Below are positions 1-10,105 of a stretch of DNA of 64,000 nt, piece after piece (position 1 is the stretch's first letter; the number at the start of each line of letters is the position of its first letter). The position numbers and the translations under genes are program-made. Source of the DNA: Theobroma cacao (taxonomy: Eukaryota; Streptophyta; Magnoliopsida; Malvales; Malvaceae); NCBI RefSeq assembly GCF_000208745.1, contig NC_030851.1:23740755-23804754 (forward strand), given 5' to 3'. A model generated the notes under the pieces. It saw nothing but the letters and a program-made list of their open reading frames with translations. It was not told the origin of the DNA and searched no databases.

Positions 1-1452
1 TTAATTATCTAAAGTAGTTTTTATTCGTTTTTGTGATTTTATAGAAAAATGAGTTTAAATGGTAAATCTTTATGTTTTATAAGCAAAATGTGATTAAACG
101 AAATGATTTTATAAAATTGTCTTGAAATTGAATGATGGCTTGGAAAATGGAGTAATTGGAGACTATTTGTTGTGTTATAAATAATTGTTTGAATTGAATG
201 GCTTATGATAATGTGGGCATGAGTGGCTACATTGGTAATTGTGCTAAACATATATGAACTGTTGTTTTTCCTTGACATACTGTGTTGTAAAATAATTACC
301 ACGTCATGCTGTTGGAATTTTATTGATTTGGTGGGATATCGATTAGCTTACTGCAGTGGGTGGGTTTCTGTGGACAAGCCTTTTAGAGGGGCACGGTAAA
401 CCCCGTTACATTTTATTTTACCTCGATACGAGAGGCGCAGAAGGTAACTCCTGAGGTAAAGTTTAGAGTTCACTTCACGCTGAACCACCACATGAGAGTG
501 AATTCAGCCAACGCCAAGGAACGACTGTGCTTTTAAACTTAAAAATGTGTTTTGTGTGTATATGACTTTTTAAACAGCCTTGGCAATCTCGATTACATGC
601 CTCTGATCAAGGTATCCCCGAGAATGAGTTTTGTCACGAGCCAAGTTTTTAAGAGATTCATAAGCCTCGTTGTATATTTTGGATGTAATGTAACTGGTTT
701 AGACGATTTGAAATGTGTTTTGAGGTTATGAACCATCTTCTGATGATCTATTTTAATTGTCTCCATTTACTCGGCTTTAGATATTTTAGATGATGTTTGT
801 TTACTCACTGAGTTTATATAAACTCACCACTTTCCTTTCCACCCATTTCAGGCTCTAGATAGTCTGTGGATAGCTGGTTTCATCAAAGGCTACTGTTGGA
901 TTTGCATCCTCAAAAACCGTAGGTTGCAACCTTTGTTACGTTTGGTCATTCGGGGGCCCACATGTCATTGTAAATTAGATTACACACTCTAGCTCACTGT
1001 GTTACTGTATGTACGAATTCTTTTTGTTTTTAAGCTCCAAAAATTATTTACGGATACCTCTATAAATATTGTTTTATAAGAAAATGGAATATTTTATTTT
1101 ATTCTAATAGCTATCATTTCACTTTAAATGAATGTTTTAGACATCTAAACTTAGTTTTGGTTATGAAATATGTATCTTTCGCTCATATACTACATTTTTA
1201 GATGGTTTTGAAATTTTTAGAACAAAATGACCAAAATACCCCTGTGAGACGAAAATTATTTTCTTTATTGTTTTGGTTTAGAAATAGCTTGTAATCCTTT
1301 AAACTATGATATTATCAACTGTTGCTCGCAAGGGAGGTGAGAAAACTGATATTAAGGCCTTGCGGGGTTTCGATTGGTATTTCGGGTAATGAATGTCTAT
1401 CGGAACATCGCGACGGTTGTCACAGGCTCGAGGAGAGTACCGGGTCGTGACA
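1..1452 (+). mobile_element. 3' part of a family-C gypsy-type LTR, plus orientation
   Basis: The segment ends in GTCGTGACA at 1452, matching in reverse the start of the LTR at 14910, and positions 1-30 align with the reverse complement near 16200. The 5' part lies before the window. A likely splice acceptor (CATTTCAG) ends at 851, and the same acceptor occurs in the other family-C copy (15402, minus). No coding potential. Family name is mine; lineage is inferred from similarity of the ends to the other gypsy LTRs here. Confidence 0.7.
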
Positions 1453-3556
1453 ATACTGGCCTCGTATAATGGAAAATTCCTTCTCAAGGATGTTCATGCA
1501 CTCTTGAAACACTTAATCACTTATTGGCTCTTTAACCTTCCGAGCATATCATTCCAAAAAGGCATGCACTTATTCACCAAGATATTTAAATGCCTGCTCA
1601 TCTATTCATACTTCAATTTATCTTCATGGGTTTCTAGCATGCCATATAATTGGCCTTCTGTTGTTACTAACCCTCTTCATTCAACTAAGTCAAGACGAGA
1701 TTTGTAAATCTTCATAACAATACTTTATATTAACTCATTTGCTATGCTACCCTTGTAATCCTTGATTCACAATTTCATCACTTGGTATTGACATCTCTTG
1801 TCGATGTCCCATACCTTCATCTAACCTTTCACTTATTTTTTTTTCCTTAGCCTTTAACAAGGCTTAACCTCTTGTCTTTTTTATTTCTTAGGATTTGACT
1901 TTAGTCAACATGTTATTCATTTTAATACTTCACATGGTAGTTTATCTCAATGTAGCTGTCTCGAGAACTCTTTAACTTCTCTTTCTTTTACTTACATGCC
2001 TATATATAAGGCATTAAAGAAACCTTTCAATTCATTCATATAAACACTCTTCCAATGTAGTTAAAACTCCAAATAACAAAGCTCAACATCAATACCAATA
2101 ACCATAATTCAACTTGTGAGTTTCATCTTTATGCCACTCACAGTTTGCTCGTGCTTCCTAGCCATGAGGGGTTCTTAAAGTGACAACGTTGGGTAGTCAG
2201 CGCTGTGATGTTGCAACTGCTGGAATTTACTTTATCAAAGCAATTCTATTTTTCTTTTAAGGCTACTACACTAACTATTCTCAATCGCATGGCTTTCCTT
2301 TAAGCCTATACCACAATTTCCATAAGTATGTGTATCTTCTCTTTGCTTATCATATGCACTAGACCAAATTAATACTTTCAACTCATATCATCTTTTGACG
2401 TTTATCATCAATCATGAAATCCCACCTTAAGGCATCTTTTCTATATGGTGTAATGAATTCACAATACATATATCACCATACGCATAATTACTCATTATTT
2501 ATGGCATTCCACAAATTTGTTACTATCCATAACTAATTATCTTTCTTGTTTCGTAACTCAAATAGTTTATTGACATTTTAGTATAAACAACCATAAAAAT
2601 AGTTCATCTTTCTCCACATTCTACATCCATAATTTTTCATTAAATCTAGAATTCATCTTTCCCAAGTTCCATAATTTACCTCCAATGGGCTATATTTGTG
2701 TCAGATTATCATTTTATAATGTCAGAGCACCATGTGCCTCCATTCTTATCGCCAATCATACTTTATAAGAAACAATTAAAAGTCTTTCATACCCTTTTTT
2801 TCTTTTGTGCATTGCACAACTCTTTAAGACCTACCTACACACTACAGCCACTTGACCAACGAATCATCCTTTTTGACCCTTTTTCCTATTTATCCAACAT
2901 GTGCCCCTTAACATTCTCATCCATAGGAATATCGAGGTCACAATTCTCGACTCAATCACATTAATCATTCAAAGTGTCATCTATATTCTCATTAATTTCG
3001 CTCATATTCTTCCAAATTGTAACTGCAATTGAGATTTTAATTTTTCACAATCTCACTATTAATTGTTAATCGTTGGTCAGGTCTTCTAGTTGCTTGTACC
3101 ACTAATGACTTTCTACGTCTACCTTTAATAATTATCTGAGGTGACCAGCCACACCTCTAAGGTGAATATTCTTCCTCAATAATCATATTGCTAGTCCACC
3201 TCTGTCATACCAAAAGATTACCATACGCACTAAGTCATTTAAATAGCTACTTCATAATCCATTTGAGTCACACGAAAATAAAAGCCAAACTCTTAAGTCC
3301 TTTGTACAGATAACTACTACTACTTCATTTACACCACACCTGCCTAGACTTAAGGTAATACAAAGTTCAACGAAAATACTAAACGTCCTTAGGATCTTCA
3401 TCGCGTTGATCCGAACACATCGACGGATCCTCCTTCAGGATCCTCTTCCATCCCCTAGGGTTTTTCCATATTATCCTTAATCCAAACTTGTTGTATTCTT
3501 ATGCATTCCTCCCTACTGACAGATGCAGCTCCTATTCCACATCCAGGAGGAAAGTG
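1453..3556 (-). mobile_element. Non-coding internal region of a minus-strand LTR element
   Basis: This lies downstream, on the minus strand, of the PBS at 4098-4111 and the ORF at 3557-3880, so it is read as internal sequence of that element. I see no recognisable pol, protease or integrase motif; the ORFs are short and unconserved. The plus strand is pyrimidine-rich. No 3' LTR for this element is visible; the family-C LTR to the left ends at 1452. Confidence 0.4.
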
Positions 3557-3880
3557 TCAGACGACAGATACCTTCCTAGGACGAATATCTCCCTTTGCAA
3601 TTGCCTCTTTTGTCTTTTTCTTATGCCATTCCTCTAGTAATTTGTTCATGCATCCTCGAATACCAGAGTTGTCCTTATTTGCAAGGCTTTCAATACTTTT
3701 GAGACCTTTCCCTTTGCGAAACATTATTTTTACTCCCGGTGGAATCCGTTCATCAGGAAGTTGTAGTGAATTACTAGCCGCGCTTTCAACCTTTAACGAA
3801 TAACGACTCCGAGCAGTGGAGTCCATCGATCCCTCTTCAGCATTAGGGCACCTTTCCCGTTTCTTCTTGCTGCCGCTCAT
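3557..3880 (-). CDS. Unknown ORF at the gag position of an LTR element (107 aa)
   Basis: The start codon is about 217 nt downstream of the PBS at 4098-4111, close to the spacing (about 199 nt) between PBS and gag start in the gypsy element at 38771-38982. The protein begins MSGSKKKRERC and is basic at both ends, with a KKKRER run at residues 4-9 and a lysine-rich segment near residues 85-95. A proline- and glycine-containing stretch (PDERIPPGVK) lies near residues 42-51. After the stop the same frame continues with PPGCGIGAASVS before the next stop, so the original reading frame may have been longer and interrupted by one nonsense change. I do not recognise the family: there is no CCHC knuckle and no retroviral gag core I can name. 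It could be a diverged gag, a captured fragment, or the ORF of a non-autonomous element. Confidence 0.4.
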   Translation of the reverse strand: MSGSKKKRERCPNAEEGSMDSTARSRYSLKVESAASNSLQLPDERIPPGVKIMFRKGKGLKSIESLANKDNSGIRGCMNKLLEEWHKKKTKEAIAKGDIRPRKVSVV

Positions 3881-4097
3881 GTTGTGTCATAGGGACATTT
3901 CAAACCTGTACACAAACATGCATTAATTCTTAACCTTTTAGTACTAAGACAAAGGTAGGCTTCTAGATGAAAAAGAGTTCATGTAGCCTCCTTCTCTTGA
4001 TTCGTGTTGCGCACCCATAAACCAAGAACAGGACTCTACACTAACTCTTACAACTCTGCTGATAGATACAGGAAATCCTAGGACTCATTTAAACCTA
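3881..4097 (-). other. Leader between PBS and first ORF
   Basis: About 217 nt of untranslated leader on the minus strand between the PBS and the ORF at 3557-3880. No other feature is seen. Confidence 0.5.
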
Positions 4098-4111
4098 GAG
4101 CTCTGATACCA
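4098..4111 (-). promoter_or_regulatory. Primer-binding site, tRNA-iMet
   Basis: On the minus strand the site reads TGGTATCAGAGCTC, the standard plant initiator-methionine tRNA complement. It lies 4 nt from the inner end of the LTR at 4116 (LTR end ...GACA, then 4 nt, then PBS). This fixes 4116-5311 as the 5' LTR of a minus-strand element. Confidence 0.9.
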
Positions 4112-4115
4112 CCTT

Positions 4116-5311
4116 TGTCATAGCCTAATTTTCGAGCCATGATCGGCGTAAGGGCCCAATGGGCACAGCACGCTAAGCCCAAGCAAGCCTATTCATTAAA
4201 TTCTATTTCATCATTCTCACCATCATTTCTAACCACAATCTTTATTCTCAACAATACGTATTTCGATAATAAACAAGGTGACCAAATATTTATATTGGTA
4301 CTAACCTAAAATACTGTCATTCATTGCCATCTCATAATGGCATCGTCATATCACATATACATCTATTGTTTATAGCCTAAATCTTAGCGATTTACATTGA
4401 GTGTAAATCCACATGCAAAACTCTTGACGACCAGCGAAGTGACTTGGATGAGGGCACAGCTACCGAATGCCATATACCTACTAAAGGGTGAATACGAGTG
4501 GTCTCCTTAATCTTGGTCCCAACTAGCTACGAATCGGTATTTGTTAAATCTTTATCCAACTCAAACTTCCTTCAATGGCCCAAATGGGGCGGTGGGGCTT
4601 CGTTGGAACCTTGGTAGCTTTGAAAGTGAATTCCTTTCCAAGAATTTTCAAGCTATTATGGAAGCTCTCTCTCTCTAAAACACCTAGTTAGGGAGAGAAA
4701 GTATGGGAGTAAGACTTTTTAAGGGTTTTAAGGTGAGAGAGTGAAAGAGCTGAAAAAACCTATAACAATGTGTGTAAAAGCATGAAATTTAAGGTTAGCT
4801 TGAAAGGGTGATGGAAGCTTTGAGAGAAGCTTTCATGGAGGATGAAAGAAATGTGAGATGGGAGGAAAAAGAAGAAGAAACTGCTAGAAAAATGAGGAAG
4901 CTGCTGGAGATTAGATATTTATATCTAAAGTTTATCCAATTTCTCATGTAAATTACCAAAATGCCTTTAACCTTGTGGCTTTGTTTTCTTCCCATCCTTT
5001 GTGTAACCTTTTTACTCTTTTGACATTGAGACAAAGTCCATAATAGTCTAAAAATACTTGGGTTCAAGAAAACGTAAAAATTTAGACTTGAGATGCAAAA
5101 TGACAATTTTGCCCCTACTATGGAAATTTGTAGTATTTCTATCTTCTTCATTCATTTTACCATCATTCATCTATTCCTTAGGCCTACTTAGACCTTAATA
5201 ACATTAGAAAGTTACTTCTAGGAACTTAGCATGAAAAATGATGAAATTACCCCTGGTTTGTGTTATTGCATCTACTTCTAGTTACGTGTCTATGGAGGTT
5301 TAGGTTTCACA
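4116..5311 (-). mobile_element. 5' LTR of family A lacking both LTR introns (spliced form)
   Basis: The LTR runs on the minus strand from 5311 (TGTGAAACC) to 4116 (...GACA) and is 1196 bp. It aligns with the family-A LTRs at 26368, 32967, 55342, 60884 and 62137 but lacks two segments. The first joins ACCAAG to GTTCC at 4609/4610, where the other copies have GTGAGT...AG. The second joins AATACCG to ATT at 4534/4535, where they have GTGAGTG...TTTTCAG. The block between the junctions is 75 nt (4535-4609), as in four other copies. Exon 1 plus U3 (702 bp) and the last exon (419 bp) match the other copies in length, so nothing but the introns is missing. A TATA-like box lies near 4910-4920. Precise loss of two GT-AG segments is the mark of reverse transcription of spliced RNA. 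Confidence 0.85.
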
Positions 5312-5349
5312 ATACGATGGTACTAGGTTTCACACAGAACTTAAATAGT

Positions 5350-7690
5350 TGTTTTATTGCCTAGATTTTCTTTTGGTGATTAAATCTTAAAAGCTTTGTG
5401 ATTTCCTTAAGCATCTAAGTTCACTTAAGGTAAAGATGGAAGATTTATGCATATCGAAGCATGAGTTTTAGCTAGAAAATTAGTTTAGCTAAAATGTAGT
5501 AGTTTTGAAAGTACATAGAATGATTATTACAAAATCTTTGTTCTAAGAAATGATTATGATAATTATTGTATGATAGGAACACTTAAAAAACTCCATGGAT
5601 AACGTCGAAACGGAGTTGTGATTGAAGCTAGGAATCGACTCTCTAATTAAGTGAGTGGATACACCACTTTCAAATTATTTTGATATGTAAAGCTAGCATG
5701 ATTTCTATGAAAAGAATTATTTATGTAAATTGAAATGATATCTCTAAAGTGGTTATCAAATTATTTGAATTTCAAGAATGAAAAATGATTTTCTAAGAAA
5801 AATCAATCTGTTGTGATTGTGATATGATTGATGCAATTGTTTCAAATGGTTTATGAATCTTCTATGTATGTAAATACTCTACTTTGTATTAGTTTTCAAC
5901 AAGGGGAGACAAGCACCTTATGTTTGAAGTCCACTCGAATACTCTAATTTTCGGACTAGTACGGGTACAAGACATTGTATGCTTATTTATAGATGCTATA
6001 ATATGCACGTTTAATATAATGAATGCTATAAGATTAAGTATATGATGTAATTCCATATACCATATGAGATGATTAAGTATGCTTAATGTATACTATAAGA
6101 CTATATATATGATGTAAATTCCATATACCATACGAGGTAATTAAGTATGCATGATAAATGCCATGAGATAATGTACATGATGTATATTCCATATACTACA
6201 TGAGATGATTGAGAAAGCATGATGAAAGCCATGAGATTATGTGTATGATGTATTTTCCATGTACCTTATGTGATGAGTAAGCTTGCATGTGAAGGACATT
6301 CCACATACATAATGCTACGAGTATGAGAACTCTATGAGTATGATTGATTCCCCTCTCACGGGGAGCAAGTGACAACTTCACTCTTATGATGCATCATAAA
6401 TGTCCAAGGTGCAATGGGATTGTATATTGCTAGTGCAAGGTTGATGAGGGACCGACCATCACAAAGTATGAGTTTAATGTTGATGGAATGATCATAATTA
6501 TTATGTTTATAGCATGTTGCATAATAATGTTGTTTGAGCATTGTTCATGATCTGTACTTTATGTTGTCATGAAAATGTTCTTAGTGAAGAAGGTTGAGCC
6601 TTAGAGAAAGTCCTAAGAGGTCAGGGAACTTAAGGAATGGTAAAAATGGAGCATTTTGCCTAGAAATTTGGGTAGTATCAATACATATGGGTTAAGTATC
6701 GATACATTCTAAATAGAATGCGTCAGAAGGCTTTCTATGTGAAATGTATCGATAAATTTTACTAATGTATTGATAGATATACAAAGGTATCGATACAATC
6801 AAGAATGTATCGATACAATCAAGAATGTATCGATACTTTTGGTGCAGAATAAGTTGTTTGATTGAATTTGATGAGAATTTCAAAGGTAAAGGATTCCCAA
6901 AGGTCTATATTGACATGTTTTCATACAAATACTGTTCAAATGTGTTCAAATAACATGTTTTTATAAATTCTATGATTAAATTGTTTATGAAAGACAAAAG
7001 GTTACAAGTGCATGTTTACGAACTACTCTTATCCCTTAGCTTGTCCCCTTCCCATATCCACTCACGAAGTTTTTGTGACTCGCACGTTATTTTCCCTATT
7101 TATTTTGTTACAGATCAATGATAGCATTTGATAGCAGCTAGTGTTGTGAATACCAGTGTCTGGTCTTCATTCTTTGGTAGGTGTCTAGCAGCCACTTGAT
7201 GCCTAGAGGATCAGTCACGTTCCACTAAAGAGTTAGTCTTTCACTTTATGTTTGTGTTTATACACTATGAACATGTTTATGTTAATGTTGCCATGTTGGA
7301 CATTCTATATTGTTAATGTTATGTATGAGTTTATGATGATGGCTGGAGAGCCGACATGGACACTTGAGGGTGTTGCTGATAGCTAATCTTAATGTGCTCT
7401 ATGATACTTGCACTTTTTCATATTTATTTATACCAAATGCTTGAGCTTATACAATTAAGTTGATAAGTTTTTTAATTGTATAATGAGTTTCATGAATGTA
7501 TTTTTTATGATTACATATGTTAATGGATATTATATCATTCTTTTGTGTGTGATGATGAATGTTTGAGGATGTTATAATGAGAGGCTTGCTTGGGCCTAAC
7601 AAGTTATGCTCATTTGGGTCTATGCGCCAGTTACGATCCCTCCAGGAAATGGGATGTGATGTTTCATAAGACAAGTTGGGTGAAGAAAGA
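5350..7690 (+). mobile_element. Family-D-like LTR, plus orientation, degenerate ends
   Basis: The 3' end (7575-7690) resembles the ends of the other gypsy LTRs here (GGCTTGCTTGGG followed by a diverged terminal block). A donor-like GTGAGTGG at 5651 and an acceptor TTTTGTTACAG ending at 7113 sit where family A has its intron 2, preceded by an acceptor-like GATAG at about 5577. The segment 5880-6540 holds loosely repeated variants of a block with ATGAGATGAT and CATATAC. It also carries the GTATCGATAC array at 6670-6840. The LTR ends are not sharp and no target-site duplication was found. No gene. Confidence 0.5.
6670..6840. repeat. Array of palindromic ATCGAT motifs
   Basis: At least five variants of GTATCGATAC with ACA/TGT flanks occur in about 170 bp, for example AATGTATCGATACAATC repeated at 6786-6836. 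The core is self-complementary. The same motif forms an array in the family-D LTR at 41082-41340. Confidence 0.8.
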
Positions 7691-10105
7691 AATCAATTCT
7701 AATTAGGATTTACTCATCAGACTACATAAGCAACGGCCTACTTCCATGCAGAACTAGGCAGCGTGATAAACATGAAAGTTGTATCTTTTTCTCTTAACTT
7801 TCTAGTCGTCTAAGAATCATCTCATTTGGATTTCGTAAAGAGAGTTCTATTCAAAATACCTAAACATGTGTAGTGGAAGTCTGCACCTTGAATCTGCTCT
7901 CATTTTTTCATTAAAAGTCTTCATTCAATAAACACCTACAAAAGTACAAATAAATCAAGAACAACCTATCTTAAGAATATTAACACCAATTTAAGCATAA
8001 AATTAACTAAGATTAGATTGACTCACCTAAATAAGTTAAAATAATTAGATAAAACTTACTAATTTCTCTGAATTACTACAAGAACTAAACTAATTTATTA
8101 TCAAAATTAAAACTAAATAACTCTATATCATAGAGTTATTAGAGTATGACACAAAACAAAAGGGCCGATGCCTATTAGATGCCATATGTTCACTTACCCA
8201 AGACTGACTGAAGTATTGTCTTTTCCTAATAGACAACGACCCAAGCAACTATTGATCTACTAAACAAGTGCATCTTACATGTGTGAGTTATAAATAACTC
8301 TATGAGCAGACACAAAGAAGGGGAACAAGCTAAATAAAAGAGTGTTTATCAAAGACACTTTTAAAAATAATGTAAGTAATCCATTTCAAAGCAATATCAA
8401 AGTTTGTATTTCCACTATAACGTATATTCAACAATTTTGGGAATTCAATCCTTGAGCTAAATCAAGTATCTTAAGGTGCGAGTTATGTACCTAATATGAT
8501 CACGTATCAAAATAAACTTCAATACCATTGTCTCGATGGATCGAAACTAAATTAAAAGGATTCTATAAAGTTTTATTGAAAACCTATTCTTAAACCTTTG
8601 AAATAAGAATCATGATTTGTAAACCATTCAAGTATTTCCAAGAAGACAATTTATAAAATCGGGTTTTAAAGCTTTCATAAAAGATGTTGAGGAAAACAAA
8701 GGTTTAGTTTCAAAGAAAGTGAAACAACGTTATTATCTATAGAAAAACCTTGAAGGAAACGAATGGATTTCAAAAGTAACATAATTTGAATTACATTGAG
8801 TAAACCAAGTCCAAACACCAAAGTCAGGGTAAATACCCAAACCAAAGATCAAGTTCGAGACGAATACAAATTTAAATGCCCTCATCAAAGCAAATATCGA
8901 ACTCAAGCATCATGGTCGAAACCAATATTAAATCCAAAGACCAAAGTCTAAACAAATATCAATCCCAAGTCTCAAGTCAAAATAATAATAGTTTCGAAGT
9001 CTAAAAACAATGCAAATATCGAATCCAAAATCCATAGTGTCAAGTATCATTTGAAATAGATTGTGGAGAACTAGATAGCATGGACAATCAAACCAAAGTG
9101 GTAAGATCCATAATGGTCGTCGACCATATATCAAGGGTGGTAGGATCATATCAACTACCAATCAAAACCAAATCAAAAGGGTATGACTCTGTCAACTACC
9201 TAATCAAAGCTAAGCATTACGCACAATAGCTAGTGGCTACTATCACTAGCTATAGGTCCATAACTCAAGTAAGCTCTACTACAATATTTTTATGCCATGT
9301 TTCCAAATATCCAAATATTCATTTCCAATGAAAAGATAAATGCATTTACCATGCAAGATCAAAGGGTTCAAAACAAAATGAAGTCAACATGTCAAAGTTT
9401 CATTTCCAAAAAAAGGGTGAATCCAATCACCAATCAAAGGAGTGCAAACAAAACTAAGTCAAGTCATCAATCATCCAAATAACCATAGACAAATTAAATT
9501 TTAAGGCATCAAACAATTGATAGGCTTACTCCCTATGCTCAAAACTAAATATATACTAACATATTTATGTAGTACATGTAGATTTCATAAAGCAAGCTCA
9601 AAACCACTGTTCACATCACAAAGTTTATCAAAATATGTTTTAATGCGAGGTTATAGAATAGGCATGCTTATTAAAATAATTAAAAAAGCCTTATCTACCC
9701 ACATCTTGAAGGGTGCCATTTCCTCTTGGCACTTTTCATCAAAAGCTCAGCTGCTTTAACAAACTCAAATTACTCGAATAACACCTAAAAATGTGGTTTA
9801 ATCATCATCAATCTCAAAAACCCATAAAATTCTGAAATACCTAGAAAACATATTTCTAACTTTATTTAATCTTCACTTATTCCTAATAAGTTCTATAAAT
9901 CTTTCATCCAACCCTCATACCCAATGAATAAAAAACTTATTTTACCTATTTTTTCGTCTTGGTGAGCTTTGGACAAAGGGATCCAGCCAAATCTCGAAAG
10001 CCTAGAGAAACTTCTATCTTTTGGAAAGAGAAAACAAAAATCATCAAAACCAAGTTTTTGGGAGTGAAAATCCTTACCTTTAGCACTTATAATCCAAGAT
10101 TGGTT
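7691..10105 (-). mobile_element. Degenerate LTR-like sequence without genes
   Basis: 7740-7860 resembles family-A LTR sequence near 28720-28800 (shared words such as AAAGTTGTATC and the following TTTCTA...). 8280-8340 resembles the segment before the family-A intron-2 acceptor (a GGGAACAAGC-like block). 8800-9180 is rich in loosely repeated CAAA/TCAA words, including several variants of a CAAATATCGAA block. No protein motif is visible, and the short ORFs (8928-9161, 9297-9482, 9517-9759) look random. I read it as an old, diverged LTR in minus orientation. Confidence 0.35.

Noticed and set aside
4795..5151. 118-aa ORF on the minus strand
   Set aside because: Lies wholly in the family-A LTR (U3 to exon 1) and is not conserved in the other copies.
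5880..6340. Possible satellite or origin-like AT-rich repeats (ATGAGATGAT/CATATAC)
   Set aside because: Degenerate and limited to one LTR copy; no period is regular enough to call.
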